Assembly (NCBI RefSeq): GCF_037076425.1
Contig: NZ_AP028127.1
Coordinates: 2,353,501 to 2,417,500, forward strand
Length of the DNA: 64,000 nt
Origin: Turicibacter faecis
GTDB lineage: Bacteria > Bacillota_I > Bacilli_A > MOL361 > Turicibacteraceae
Reading direction: 5' to 3'
Shown: piece after piece, positions 15,544-24,381 of the stretch
Numbering within the stretch: position 1 is the stretch's first letter
Layout: each line of letters opens with the position of its first letter
The notes under the pieces: generated by a model
Told to the model about the DNA's origin: nothing
Database searches by the model: none
The model's input: the letters and a program-made list of their open reading frames with translations, nothing else
Position numbers and translations under genes: made by a program

Positions 15544-16671
15544 TTACATCGTCTGCTCACTATGTTTAGTTATAATCATTCGCTCTTCTGTTTCCCTATC
15601 AAAGAGATGGATTTGATCTGGATTTAAATAAATATCAATGATTTCTCCACCCGTCTTAGTTGTTGTTCCGTTAATACGTACCACCAGCATTTCTTCTGCT
15701 ATTTTCACGTAAATATAACTTTCTGCCCCCATTAATTCAACCATGTCGATAACACCTGTAAGTTTAGTATCCCTTGTCGTCTTAGGCACTAAACTAATGT
15801 TCTCTGGTCGGACGCCTAAAATAACTTCCCTTCCAAAATATCCACTATTCATTAAATATTTCGCCTGTTCTGGTAATAAGGTTATCTTTTCGTTGCCGCC
15901 TAACATTGCAACAGTATTTTGATTCTTGATGACAATTCCATTAAAAAAATTCATTTGTGGACTTCCTATAAAACTTGCAACAAATTTATTTTTAGGATAA
16001 TTATAAATATTTTGAGGTGTGTCTACCTGTTGAAGAATTCCCTTATTCATGACAACAATCCGCGTTCCCATCGTCATCGCCTCAGTCTGATCATGGGTCA
16101 CATAAATAAATGTTGTTCCTAGTCTTTTATGTAACTTTGTAATCTCTGCTCTCATTTGGACACGTAGTTTAGCATCTAAATTCGATAACGGTTCATCCAT
16201 CAAAAAAACCTTAGGTTGACGAACGATAGCACGCCCTAATGCGACCCGCTGCCTTTGTCCCCCTGATAAAGCCTTTGGCTTACGATCTAAAAGTGCCTCA
16301 ATATCTAAAATTTTAGCTACCTCTCTGATCTTTTCATCAATCTCCTTCTTTGGAAACTTTCTCAATTTTAAGGCAAATGCCATATTATCATAAATGGACA
16401 TATGAGGATATAAAGCATAATTTTGAAATACCATCGCAATATCTCTATCCTTCGGTTCAACATCAGTCACCAATTGATCCCCAATAAATAAATCCCCTTT
16501 AGAAATTTCCTCTAATCCCGCAATCATTCTTAACGTTGTTGACTTCCCACATCCAGATGGACCAACAAAAACAATAAACTCCTTATCCTTAATCTCTAAA
16601 TTAAAATTACTAACCGCTGTTACCTCATCTTCGTATATTTTATAAATATTTTTTAGTGCTAATGTTGCCAT
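15544..16671 (-). CDS. ugpC: ABC transporter ATPase, UgpC/MsmX/MalK type
   Basis: Cytoplasmic ATPase energising the import system encoded upstream. Walker A GPSGCGKST (about 38-46), Q-loop FQNYALYPHM, signature LSGGQRQRVALGRA (about 135-148), Walker B VFLMDEPLSNLDAK and H-loop YVTHDQTEA are all present. A C-terminal TOBE/OB regulatory domain (about 240-365) is typical of MalK/UgpC proteins. It is the last gene of the ugpA-ugpE-ugpB-HAD-GDPD-ugpC operon, after GDPD by 11 bp. Confidence 0.92.
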   Translation of the reverse strand: MATLALKNIYKIYEDEVTAVSNFNLEIKDKEFIVFVGPSGCGKSTTLRMIAGLEEISKGDLFIGDQLVTDVEPKDRDIAMVFQNYALYPHMSIYDNMAFALKLRKFPKKEIDEKIREVAKILDIEALLDRKPKALSGGQRQRVALGRAIVRQPKVFLMDEPLSNLDAKLRVQMRAEITKLHKRLGTTFIYVTHDQTEAMTMGTRIVVMNKGILQQVDTPQNIYNYPKNKFVASFIGSPQMNFFNGIVIKNQNTVAMLGGNEKITLLPEQAKYLMNSGYFGREVILGVRPENISLVPKTTRDTKLTGVIDMVELMGAESYIYVKIAEEMLVVRINGTTTKTGGEIIDIYLNPDQIHLFDRETEERMIITKHSEQTM

Positions 16672-16682
16672 CCTAACCTCTC

Positions 16683-17423
16683 CTAAACCAATGATTTCAA
16701 TTTATTCTCTTCAATTATTTCATTCAATAAACTTGGATAGTCCGTAAAAATACCATCAACTTCCGCCCTAATTAACTCTCTCATATGAATTGGCGAGTTA
16801 ACCGTATATACATTTACATCTAATTGATTTTGGTGGGCCTTTTCAATTAAATCCTTCGTTACCAATTTTAAATGGGGATGAATCGCATCAACCCGCAACG
16901 TTTTTGCATACTCAATGATTTGCTCCATCGGTTGATGATATAAGAATCCCGTCTTTATTGTTGCATCTATTTCTTTACATTTTTTTAAAGATTGAGGATT
17001 AAAACTCGAAAGTAATACTTTATGTTTAACCCCGTAACGTTGAATTAATTCAATGACCTCCTCTTCCATTCCAAAGTAAGAAATCACGTCTGTCTTTAAC
17101 TCAATATTTATCGTGATTTCTTGTTCCTTCACCAACTCTAACACTTCCTCAAGTTTAGGAACATAACACTCCTCATGGTCAACAAAGCGTGCTTTTCTAC
17201 ATTTGAATGCCCTAATTTCATCTAATGTTAGGTCTTTAATTAAGCCTTTACCCTGCATCGTTCGTTCAACATCCTCGTCATGAATAACGACCAATTCACC
17301 ATCTTTTGTCTGATGCACGTCAAATTCAAGTCCAGTCCCTCCACATCTAATTCCTTCCTTAAACGCGATTAATGTATTCTCCGGATAATCCCCGCTAGCC
17401 CCGCGGTGAGCAAAATTAATCAT
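16683..17423 (-). CDS. ugpQ: Glycerophosphodiester phosphodiesterase (GDPD family)
   Basis: Cytosolic enzyme, 246 residues, that hydrolyses glycerophosphodiesters to glycerol-3-phosphate and an alcohol. Catalytic motifs are intact: HRGASGDYPENT (His and Arg at about 6-7, Glu at 15), EFDVHQTKDGELVVIHDE (metal-binding Glu and Asp, catalytic His) and INIELKTD. There is no signal peptide, so it acts on imported substrate. Placement between the HAD gene and ugpC suggests the operon handles glycerophosphodiesters as well as glycerol-3-phosphate. Confidence 0.9.
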   Translation of the reverse strand: MINFAHRGASGDYPENTLIAFKEGIRCGGTGLEFDVHQTKDGELVVIHDEDVERTMQGKGLIKDLTLDEIRAFKCRKARFVDHEECYVPKLEEVLELVKEQEITINIELKTDVISYFGMEEEVIELIQRYGVKHKVLLSSFNPQSLKKCKEIDATIKTGFLYHQPMEQIIEYAKTLRVDAIHPHLKLVTKDLIEKAHQNQLDVNVYTVNSPIHMRELIRAEVDGIFTDYPSLLNEIIEENKLKSLV

Positions 17424-17424
17424 C

Positions 17425-18222
17425 CTATTCCCCCTTAATCAAATTCAATTTCCTCAATGCCTTATAAATTCCATTCAGATGGACCGAATCCGTAATATAC
17501 GTTGCACGTGCTTTCAATGGATCACAACTATTCCCCATGGCAATCGAGTAATCTACTTCATCAAATATCTCCAAATCATTAAATCCATCTCCAAATGCAT
17601 AATACATCATATTCTTCATTGTATTTCTTTCCTTCAAAAACTTTATAGCACTCCCTTTAGTGCAACATTTATTGAAAATATCATAGCCTTCCTCCACATC
17701 GATAAGTTTTACGAAGTTCAAGAGGGGGTAATTCTTTTTAAATTTCTCAATATCCTCCTGTTTAATATGGGCGTTGATTTGAAAAATTTCATATTCGTCT
17801 AACCGATTTAATACATCGTCTTCTAACAGGCTTATTGTCATATTATATTTTTGTGAAAAATGCCGCACCCAATCGTATTCTAACTTCCCCTTACTTTCCG
17901 TTAATAAATGAATACAATACGGCGTTTGAGTCTCCTCAAAATAACGTATTAATTGTCTACCTACCCCACAATCTATCGGTTTTTTATAAATGACCTCATC
18001 TCGCCTTGTAATCAGTGATCCGTTAGCTGAAATAATGGTTTCGAACATCTGATGAAAATTCTCCTGTTTGACCATTGCCAATGATCTACCTGTTGCAATT
18101 GCTAAGTCGATCTTATTATCCCGACTAAGCTTCTCAATTGCATTTAATGTTCCCTCACACATCTTGTTCTCACGTCGACAAACAAGGGTATTATCGACAT
18201 CAAAAAATATCATCTTATTCAT
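17425..18222 (-). CDS. HAD-superfamily hydrolase (Cof type)
   Basis: 265-residue class-IIB HAD phosphatase. Motif I is FFDVDNTLV (about 5-13), motif II ATGRS, a conserved lysine lies near 190, and motifs III/IV are YAFGDGFNDLEIF (about 207-219). The cap domain is between residues 85 and 185. It sits 1 bp before the GDPD gene and 15 bp after ugpB, clearly in the ugp operon. Dephosphorylation of a glycerol-phosphate or sugar-phosphate product is inferred; the substrate is unproven. Confidence 0.88.
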   Translation of the reverse strand: MNKMIFFDVDNTLVCRRENKMCEGTLNAIEKLSRDNKIDLAIATGRSLAMVKQENFHQMFETIISANGSLITRRDEVIYKKPIDCGVGRQLIRYFEETQTPYCIHLLTESKGKLEYDWVRHFSQKYNMTISLLEDDVLNRLDEYEIFQINAHIKQEDIEKFKKNYPLLNFVKLIDVEEGYDIFNKCCTKGSAIKFLKERNTMKNMMYYAFGDGFNDLEIFDEVDYSIAMGNSCDPLKARATYITDSVHLNGIYKALRKLNLIKGE

Positions 18223-18237
18223 CTTTTCCTCCGGTAA

Positions 18238-19542
18238 TTATCGATTGGCCTTATTGTATTTATCCAATGCCGTATTAATTGTTTTAGCTATATTTTCTAT
18301 CGCCTTTTTCGTTGTTAATTCATTATTTAAAACTTTTTCAATGTTTTCCTCAATAGTTGCACGTGCTTCAGTTAAAACCCCGAGTAATGCTCCTGATTGA
18401 TTGTTAGCTTCACGTAATTGGTTAATCGCTGTTTGAAATTCTTTATTATTATTCAAATGCTCAACCATACTTGGGATCTCATAAGCATCTTTTGTTACTG
18501 AAAAATATCCCGTTGCTTGTGCCCATTTCGCTTGGCTCTCCGGTGAAACCATGAATTTAATAAACTCAAAAGCAGCCTTGGATTTTTCATCATCACCATT
18601 ATCCATCACCCATAAAGAAGCTCCACCAATTGAAACACCACCCGTATCTTGGCTATTTACTGAAGGAAAATAGGCCGTCCCTAATTCAAAGGAGTCATCA
18701 ATTTTACTTTTAATATCAGTCAGGGAAGCCGTTGAGGCAATCATCATTGCTACTTTACCTGATGCAAAAGCATCCTTTATTGCATCCCCATCACGACCAA
18801 AACTAATAGCTGCCCCCGAGTCAATTAACTTCTTCCACCCGTCAATAATCGTCGCGGCCCCACCATTCTCATCAAATACAACCTCTGTTGCATTGCCGTC
18901 TCGTCCATTTCCTTCGTTCGCATAATCTAATCCCTGTTTCAATAAAAACTGTTCGAAGAACCATCCATAGATTTGCATCGCATATCCATAACGACCGTCT
19001 TCCGATAACTTGTTTGAGAATTCAATAATTTGATTAAAATCGGTAGGAGCTATTTCTGGATTGAGACCTACCTCCTCAAAGGCCGTTTTATTATAATAAA
19101 GAATCGGAGTTGATGTATTGAATGGCATTGAATATAGCTCACCATCAACGGTGTAATAGTCTATAATATTTTCCTCTAAATGAGAGATATCATATCCATC
19201 TTCATCAATTAACGCTTGCATCGGAATCGCATATCCACTATCCATCATCCATTTTGTCCCGATTTCATAAACCTGCATGATATCAGGGCCTGAATGACTA
19301 AGCGCTGAACTTTTTAATTTATTAATGGCATCATCATATTCCCCCTGAAACTCTGCAACCACCTGGATATCATCCTGTGAATCATTAAACTCTTTGACTA
19401 ACTTATTAATAGCCTCTCCGCCTTTTCCCCCCATCGAATGCCAGAAGGTAATCTCTGTCCCTGATGCCTGGTTGCCCCCACTGCACCCGGTTAATAGGGT
19501 TATTCCTAAAATACCTGCTACTGCTAATACCTTTTTCTTCAT
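18238..19542 (-). CDS. ugpB: Extracellular solute-binding lipoprotein, UgpB-like
   Basis: 434-residue periplasmic-binding-protein-type lipoprotein. The signal peptide ends in LLTGCSGG (lipidated Cys about residue 20). The mature part begins ITFWHSMGGKGGEAINKLV, the normal start of the sn-glycerol-3-phosphate-binding subfamily, and contains KVAMMIASTA and SIGGASLWVMDNG, typical of UgpB proteins. It is the receptor for the UgpA/UgpE channel. The family identification is strong; the exact ligand (glycerol-3-phosphate or glycerophosphocholine) is inferred from the neighbouring GDPD. Confidence 0.88.
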   Translation of the reverse strand: MKKKVLAVAGILGITLLTGCSGGNQASGTEITFWHSMGGKGGEAINKLVKEFNDSQDDIQVVAEFQGEYDDAINKLKSSALSHSGPDIMQVYEIGTKWMMDSGYAIPMQALIDEDGYDISHLEENIIDYYTVDGELYSMPFNTSTPILYYNKTAFEEVGLNPEIAPTDFNQIIEFSNKLSEDGRYGYAMQIYGWFFEQFLLKQGLDYANEGNGRDGNATEVVFDENGGAATIIDGWKKLIDSGAAISFGRDGDAIKDAFASGKVAMMIASTASLTDIKSKIDDSFELGTAYFPSVNSQDTGGVSIGGASLWVMDNGDDEKSKAAFEFIKFMVSPESQAKWAQATGYFSVTKDAYEIPSMVEHLNNNKEFQTAINQLREANNQSGALLGVLTEARATIEENIEKVLNNELTTKKAIENIAKTINTALDKYNKANR

Positions 19543-19558
19543 TTTTATTCCTCCTTTT

Positions 19559-20383
19559 TTATCCCTTCACTGATCCTGCCGTCATTCCAGCGACCAGTGA
19601 CTTTTGTCCAATCATAAACACTAATATAGATGGGATTAACACTAAAATTGCACCTGCCAATACCACTCCATAATTACTCCCTTCTGCAAATTGAAGCATG
19701 CTAATTCCAATCTGAACTGTTCGATTATTCCCATTATTTATAGTTAGTAATGGCCATAGATATTGATTCCAAGTTCCGATAAACGTATAAATAGATAATG
19801 AAGCAATCGCCGGTTTAGAAATTGGAATCAATATATTGATTAAAAATTTAAAATGATTACAACCATCAATCTTAGCCGCCTCCAGTAATTCCTTTGGAAT
19901 TGTTAAATAGAATTGACGAATTAAAAAAATTCCCATAGCAGACGTTAGAAATGGAATAATTAATACATATAAGTGATCCGTCCACCCTAATGAACTAACA
20001 GTTAGAAAGTTAGAAATAATAGTTGTTTCCGCTGGAATCATCATCGTCGACAAAACCAATAAAAACAATAACCTCTTATATTTAAATTCATAAAAAGCAA
20101 AGGCATAGGCTGCTAGACTCGAAGTAATGACTTGGCCAATAGTTACCAAAATAGAAACCACTAAACTATTTATCAAAAATCGAAGTAACGGCACCGGATT
20201 TAAAGCCTCTTTATAATTCTCTACATTTAAATGACTTGGAAATAATTTAATTGGATATTGAGCCATTTCCCCTTGGGACATAAAACTTAACGAGAGTGCA
20301 TACAGCAAGGGAGAAATAATCAATAAACCACAAATAATATTTAATCCGGTTAGGATGATACGATTTCTCTTATACATTTTCAT
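19559..20383 (-). CDS. ugpE: ABC transporter permease, UgpE-like
   Basis: Inner-membrane permease of 274 residues with six hydrophobic segments. The EAA loop that contacts the ATPase reads ELLEAAKIDGCNHFKFLINI (about 155-175). It pairs with UgpA, whose stop codon overlaps this start by one base. Length and topology match the MalG/UgpE class. Confidence 0.92.
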   Translation of the reverse strand: MKMYKRNRIILTGLNIICGLLIISPLLYALSLSFMSQGEMAQYPIKLFPSHLNVENYKEALNPVPLLRFLINSLVVSILVTIGQVITSSLAAYAFAFYEFKYKRLLFLLVLSTMMIPAETTIISNFLTVSSLGWTDHLYVLIIPFLTSAMGIFLIRQFYLTIPKELLEAAKIDGCNHFKFLINILIPISKPAIASLSIYTFIGTWNQYLWPLLTINNGNNRTVQIGISMLQFAEGSNYGVVLAGAILVLIPSILVFMIGQKSLVAGMTAGSVKG

Positions 20384-21312
20384 TATTGGTAATGAACCCC
20401 CTTCTTCTCAAACTTAAACTGGACAAGTGTCACAATCAACATCATGACAAATAAAACAAGCGCCTGTGTACAAGCCGTTTCAAACCGTCCATTAAAGAAG
20501 GCTTCACGATAAATAGAATGGACAAGAACATTGGTTGAATCTCCGGGTCCACCTTGCGTTAACAACTTTATTTGCCCAAAAGCTTGAAAACTATTAATCA
20601 GATTCATAAAAATAACTAAAAACAGTTGGGGAGATATCATTGGAATAATAATATGCTTCAATTTGTGAAAGAAGCGTGCCCCATCAATTGCCGAACTTTC
20701 TAATAACTCACTTGGAATATTACGAAGACCTGTAGTTAAAAAAATAAAATTAATCCCTAAATTTAACCAAATCGTTACAATAGAAATAGAAAACAGTGCA
20801 TAGTTAGGATCCGTTAACCAACCAATTTCCTTTCCCAAAATAAAATTTAAAACTCCATTCGTTGGATGAAAAATCATGGTCCAAATAGCGGCTGCGGGTG
20901 CAGAAGCAATGGCCATAGGTACCGAAAACATTAACTCATATACCCGATTTCCTTTTAATTTGTTGTTTGCTAATAAGGCTAAAATTAAACCGATGACTAC
21001 TGATGGAATGGAAACTAACAATACAAATTGAAATGTCACCACCATTGAGCGGTAAAAATCCGGACTAGTAAATAATTCATTAAAGTTATCTAAACCTACA
21101 AATGCCTGGATTTCCCCACGTAAATTCGTTCGGGATAAACTTAGAATAATTGTTTTAATAAATGGATAAAACACAAAAACCGCAAATACCGAAAATGCAG
21201 GTATTAAATAAAAAACAGGCTCTAGTTTCCCTAATCCCAATCTTTTCTTTTTTTTCACGTTGTCCTCTTCCATAGGCATTATTCCCATTGAATACATTGC
21301 CCGTTTTTCCAT
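20383..21312 (-). CDS. ugpA: ABC transporter permease, UgpA-like
   Basis: First gene of the operon; 309-residue MalF/UgpA-class permease with six membrane segments after a charged N-terminus of about 30 residues (KKKKRLGLG). The EAA loop reads ELLESSAIDGARFFHKLKHI (about 210-230). AGGAGG precedes the ATG. Together with UgpE it forms the channel fed by UgpB and driven by UgpC. Confidence 0.92.
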   Translation of the reverse strand: MEKRAMYSMGIMPMEEDNVKKKKRLGLGKLEPVFYLIPAFSVFAVFVFYPFIKTIILSLSRTNLRGEIQAFVGLDNFNELFTSPDFYRSMVVTFQFVLLVSIPSVVIGLILALLANNKLKGNRVYELMFSVPMAIASAPAAAIWTMIFHPTNGVLNFILGKEIGWLTDPNYALFSISIVTIWLNLGINFIFLTTGLRNIPSELLESSAIDGARFFHKLKHIIIPMISPQLFLVIFMNLINSFQAFGQIKLLTQGGPGDSTNVLVHSIYREAFFNGRFETACTQALVLFVMMLIVTLVQFKFEKKGVHYQ

Positions 21313-21365
21313 ACAAGCCCCTCCTAATTAAAATAAATATTACATTATTAACTATATCACCCGTA

Positions 21366-21394
21366 TTTTAACTGTTCATGAATAAATTGTTAAT
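21366..21394 (-). promoter_or_regulatory. Promoter of the ugp operon with AT-rich repeats
   Basis: TTAACA (21394-21389), 17 bp, TAAAAT (21371-21366) on the minus strand. Just upstream lie repeated TTAATTATTGTTAATT-type blocks (about 21390-21440) that could be an operator. No cre-like site was seen. Confidence 0.55.
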
Positions 21395-21457
21395 TATTGT
21401 TAATTTACATTAATTATTTGATAACATTATTAATTAAACGTCGCTCCTGTATGAAAG

Positions 21458-21495
21458 AAAAAAAGCCAAACGATCCTCATCATCGTTTGGCTTTC
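21458..21495 (-). terminator. Terminator after xpt
   Basis: AAAGCCAAACGAT / ATCGTTTGGCTTTTTTT, 13-bp stem, after the xpt stop on the minus strand. Confidence 0.85.
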
Positions 21496-21498
21496 CTA

Positions 21499-22074
21499 TT
21501 ATTCTTCTACAAACTCAATTATCCCTTTTCCTAATTTATTAATACGAGCGAGGGAATAAACCTCATATCCTTTATCCATTAACAATTGGCGTCCAGGTTG
21601 GAATGACTTTTCAATCACAATTCCAATCCCCGCTACTTGTGCCCCCGCTTCCTCAACCAAACGGATGGCTCCAAGTGCCGCTTCTCCATTTGCTAAAAAA
21701 TCATCAATAATTAAAACTTTATCTTCGTTAGAAATATATTTCTTTGACAGTGTCAATTCATAATCCGTTGCCTTTGTAAAAGAATGAACTGTTGTTTGGT
21801 ACACATCATCCTTTAATACTTTAGAGGCCTGCTTCTTTAATGTCACCATCGGTAAATCCATTTGGATCGCCGTCATGACAGTTGGAGCAATACCTGAACT
21901 TTCAATTGTAAAAATTTTCGTTACCCCATGGTCCATAAAATAATTTTTAAATTCTGTCCCAACCTCATACATTAACTGGGCATCCACCCCATGATTTAAG
22001 AAAGAATCAACCTTTAATACTGTTTCATTTAATGCCATTCCATCCTTTAAAATTCTATCTTTCAAACTCTTCAT
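21499..22074 (-). CDS. xpt: Xanthine phosphoribosyltransferase
   Basis: 191-residue cytosolic enzyme converting xanthine plus PRPP to XMP in purine salvage. The PRPP-binding motif [13 protein letters not shown] lies at about residues 121-133, and [11 protein letters not shown] forms an N-terminal substrate loop. Length is as usual for Xpt. It starts directly after the pbuX stop codon (TAG-ATG), so the two are co-transcribed and coupled under the guanine riboswitch. Confidence 0.93.
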   Translation of the reverse strand: MKSLKDRILKDGMALNETVLKVDSFLNHGVDAQLMYEVGTEFKNYFMDHGVTKIFTIESSGIAPTVMTAIQMDLPMVTLKKQASKVLKDDVYQTTVHSFTKATDYELTLSKKYISNEDKVLIIDDFLANGEAALGAIRLVEEAGAQVAGIGIVIEKSFQPGRQLLMDKGYEVYSLARINKLGKGIIEFVEE

Positions 22075-23412
22075 CTAAGCAACCTCAACTTTCTTAATCT
22101 GCACTTTTTTGGGTTTCATATCTTTTAAAACTAAATTTAACACAAGCGCCACAATCGTTCCCGTTGAAATTCCTGACGCAAAAATCATCTGCAAAGCCTC
22201 TGGTAATCCTGAAATAACTTCCGGTCTAAATGTCACTCCAAGACCTAATGCTAAAGAAGCGGCGATAATTAACAGATTACGATCGGTTAACTCTACACGA
22301 CTCAATGTCTTAATCCCCGCAGCAGCTACCATACCAAACATCACTAATCCTACTCCACCAAGAACAGGTTGTGGAATACCATTGATAAGTCCCGCTAACT
22401 TAGGAAATAATCCTAGGCAGACTAATAAAATTCCCGCCATTAAGGCCACATGCTTACTCGCAACTTTTGTTAACGAAATTAATCCTACATTTTGACTAAA
22501 TGATGTATTTGAGAAAGAACCAACAAGTCCTCCACAAATACTCCCCACTGCATCAGCTAAAATCCCTGAACTCATTTTCTTATCCGTCATCTCGACATCT
22601 GATGTTTCACCAATTGCTTTTAAACATCCAACCGTCTCAATTGTCGTCACAAAATAAGCCGGAATAAAGGCAAGCACGGCTTTCGCATCAAACGTAATCC
22701 CATACTCCAAAATATTCGGAATCGCAAACCAACTCGCCTCCGTCACCGCCGTAAAATCAACCAATCCTAACGGAATACAAATCACATACCCCACAGCCAT
22801 CCCAATTAAAATTGCCGCGCTACTAATGATTCCTTTTCCATAGCGATTTAAGAGTAAGGTCACACACAGAACAATCATGGCAATTGAAATATTTAATAAA
22901 CTTCCATAATCACTTGCACCACTTCCCCCTGCAGCCCAATCGATCGATACTGGTAAAAGGGTTAATCCAATCAAGCAAACGACCGTTCCTGTAACAAGCG
23001 GTGGAAATAACTTCATTAATGGCTTAATAAAGAAACTTAACACAACCTCGAACAATGAACCCAGGATCGTTGCCCCAACAATTCCCGCCATTCCAAGCGT
23101 TGAACCTACTGAAATCGCAGGTGAAACAAACGTAAAATCCGTTCCCATAATACAAGCTACTCGCGATCCAACAGGCCCGATTCCGCGAGCTTGAATAATT
23201 GTTGCAACACCAGCTGCCAAAATAGACGCACTAATTAAGGTCGTTGTCATCTGACTATCAAACCCTAAAGCCCCTGCAATAACAAGTGGTACCACGACAA
23301 TCCCTGAAAATGCTGCAAATACGTGTTGCAATCCAAATAGCAATTTCTTTAAAAAAGCAGGATTATCCTCTACCCCATAAATTAAATTTGTCTGACGCTT
23401 CATCTCTTCCAT
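22075..23412 (-). CDS. pbuX: Xanthine permease, NCS2 family
   Basis: Purine/H+ symporter of 445 residues with about 12-14 membrane segments. NCS2 signature regions include PLVIAGALGFDSQ, SAGILAA-like helices, the conserved ETVGCLKAIGE and the FSNTSFSQNVGLISLTKVAS segment. I start it at ATG 23412 (MEEMKRQTN), which has AAGGAG 9 bases upstream. The open frame extends to 23487, but that extension lies inside the riboswitch terminator and cannot be coding. Import of xanthine feeds the following xpt gene. Confidence 0.92.
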   Translation of the reverse strand: MEEMKRQTNLIYGVEDNPAFLKKLLFGLQHVFAAFSGIVVVPLVIAGALGFDSQMTTTLISASILAAGVATIIQARGIGPVGSRVACIMGTDFTFVSPAISVGSTLGMAGIVGATILGSLFEVVLSFFIKPLMKLFPPLVTGTVVCLIGLTLLPVSIDWAAGGSGASDYGSLLNISIAMIVLCVTLLLNRYGKGIISSAAILIGMAVGYVICIPLGLVDFTAVTEASWFAIPNILEYGITFDAKAVLAFIPAYFVTTIETVGCLKAIGETSDVEMTDKKMSSGILADAVGSICGGLVGSFSNTSFSQNVGLISLTKVASKHVALMAGILLVCLGLFPKLAGLINGIPQPVLGGVGLVMFGMVAAAGIKTLSRVELTDRNLLIIAASLALGLGVTFRPEVISGLPEALQMIFASGISTGTIVALVLNLVLKDMKPKKVQIKKVEVA

Positions 23413-23452
23413 ACAACTCCACTCCTTTTTACTTTTATCTCCAAATAAAAAA

Positions 23453-23485
23453 GCAGCACCCACGTTGGCCGAGGTGCTGCTAAAC
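23453..23485 (-). terminator. Riboswitch-controlled terminator before pbuX
   Basis: GCAGCACC / GGGTGCTGC stem then TTTTTT on the minus strand. It sits between the purine aptamer and the pbuX ribosome site. Confidence 0.85.
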
Positions 23486-23499
23486 AAGAGATGTCCCCA

Positions 23500-23600
23500 T
23501 CTCTAGTCATCAACAACGCCTCGTAGTCCGCACTTTTACGGTTTGCAGGTAGAAACGCCCAGTCCATATCACCAGGTATATACGAGTCTTTATTTCATTT
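23500..23600 (-). ncRNA. Purine (guanine-class) riboswitch
   Basis: The aptamer core spans about 23519-23587 on the minus strand. P1 is CTCGTA / TACGAG, the J1/2 and P2 region reads ATATACCTGG...GATATGG, the junction is GTTTCTACC, the P3 loop is CCGTAAAAGTGCGG and the specificity strand is GACTACGAG. The C in GACTAC is the position that selects guanine or xanthine-type ligands over adenine (GATTAT). Ligand binding would favour the terminator at 23453-23485 and shut off pbuX-xpt. Confidence 0.93.
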
Positions 23601-23609
23601 AATAAAGGT

Positions 23610-23638
23610 ATTATAGTATGTCTGTGCAAAAAACACAA
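23610..23638 (-). promoter_or_regulatory. Sigma-A promoter of the pbuX-xpt leader
   Basis: TTGTGT (23638-23633), 17-bp spacer, TATAAT (23615-23610) on the minus strand, about 25 bases before the aptamer. Confidence 0.75.
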
Positions 23639-23715
23639 CCTCTTCCTGGAAAATTTGTAAATTACTTCTCCTATTTTCATTTTTTACCCCCTTTCATAAA
23701 ACTGTGGATAAAAAA

Positions 23716-23745
23716 AGACCGCGTTAGCAGTCCTTTCAATTATTA
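23716..23745 (-). terminator. Probable terminator downstream of the 70-aa membrane protein
   Basis: On the minus strand GGACTGC and GCGGTCTTTTTTT form a short stem with a TAAC loop, about 130 bases past the stop codon of the small membrane protein gene. Confidence 0.6.
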
Positions 23746-23872
23746 ATGGTAGATTTAGTCTTACGTAAAAAAATGTCTTCTTCCTTTAACGGTAACACCT
23801 AACAATGTTAGCTGGATTGAACCTCCCACGACTAAAGTTACGAGTGTTCTTACGCTCTCCTAAAAGGTCCAT

Positions 23873-24085
23873 TTATGACTTTAATTTAGAAAGTTGATCG
23901 TAAATAAATGTTGTACAACTAAAGATAGAAGCGATCGTCGCTGAAAATCCCACTAACATTAATAAAATTTCAAATTCATTAAATATATTAACGAATTCGA
24001 TTCTTGTTATCCAAGAGATACTAAAAAATAAAGTAACGACTGAAGTCAAAAACAGAAGTATCCACAGCTTTAAATATTTTCCCAT
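23873..24085 (-). CDS. Small two-helix membrane protein, 70 aa
   Basis: MGKYLKLWILLFLTSVVTLF starts the first helix (about 5-27); the second spans about 38-60 and ends in a short charged tail (DQLSKLKS). GGGAGG precedes the ATG by 7 bases, which supports a genuine gene. I do not recognise a family, and neighbours give no hint of a role. Confidence 0.6.
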   Translation of the reverse strand: MGKYLKLWILLFLTSVVTLFFSISWITRIEFVNIFNEFEILLMLVGFSATIASIFSCTTFIYDQLSKLKS

Positions 24086-24353
24086 TTATTATCCTCCCTT
24101 TTCATGAGAAATGATTATTTTTATCTTAATCACTTCAACTATAAAATCAGCGGCGACATTCATTTACCACTTATACCTAATCCCCATGAATATATCATAT
24201 TTTAATAAAATTTCCTAAGACTTGTGGCAAATTAGACAAAAAATGTTGCAGTTTGGATTTCCTCTTCATCTTCTGACCACCTTTTCTAACTTAATCAATA
24301 AAGATGGTTTCCTAAACATCACGATACCTCTTCATGAATGGATTAAACTCTAA

Positions 24354-24381
24354 AAAAAGTGGACGTCTCGTCCACTTTTTA
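24354..24381 (-). terminator. Terminator of rsmF
   Basis: AAAAAGTGGACG / CGTCCACTTTTTTT stem with a short loop. The stem begins in the rsmF stop codon. Confidence 0.85.

Noticed and set aside
23413-23487. 25-residue N-terminal extension of pbuX
   Set aside because: It overlaps the riboswitch terminator; the ATG at 23412 has a proper ribosome site.
23746-23872. Short coding-like stretch downstream of the 70-aa membrane protein
   Set aside because: A 20-codon frame (LPLKEEDIFLRK) has no ribosome site and an in-frame stop just upstream; too little to call a gene.
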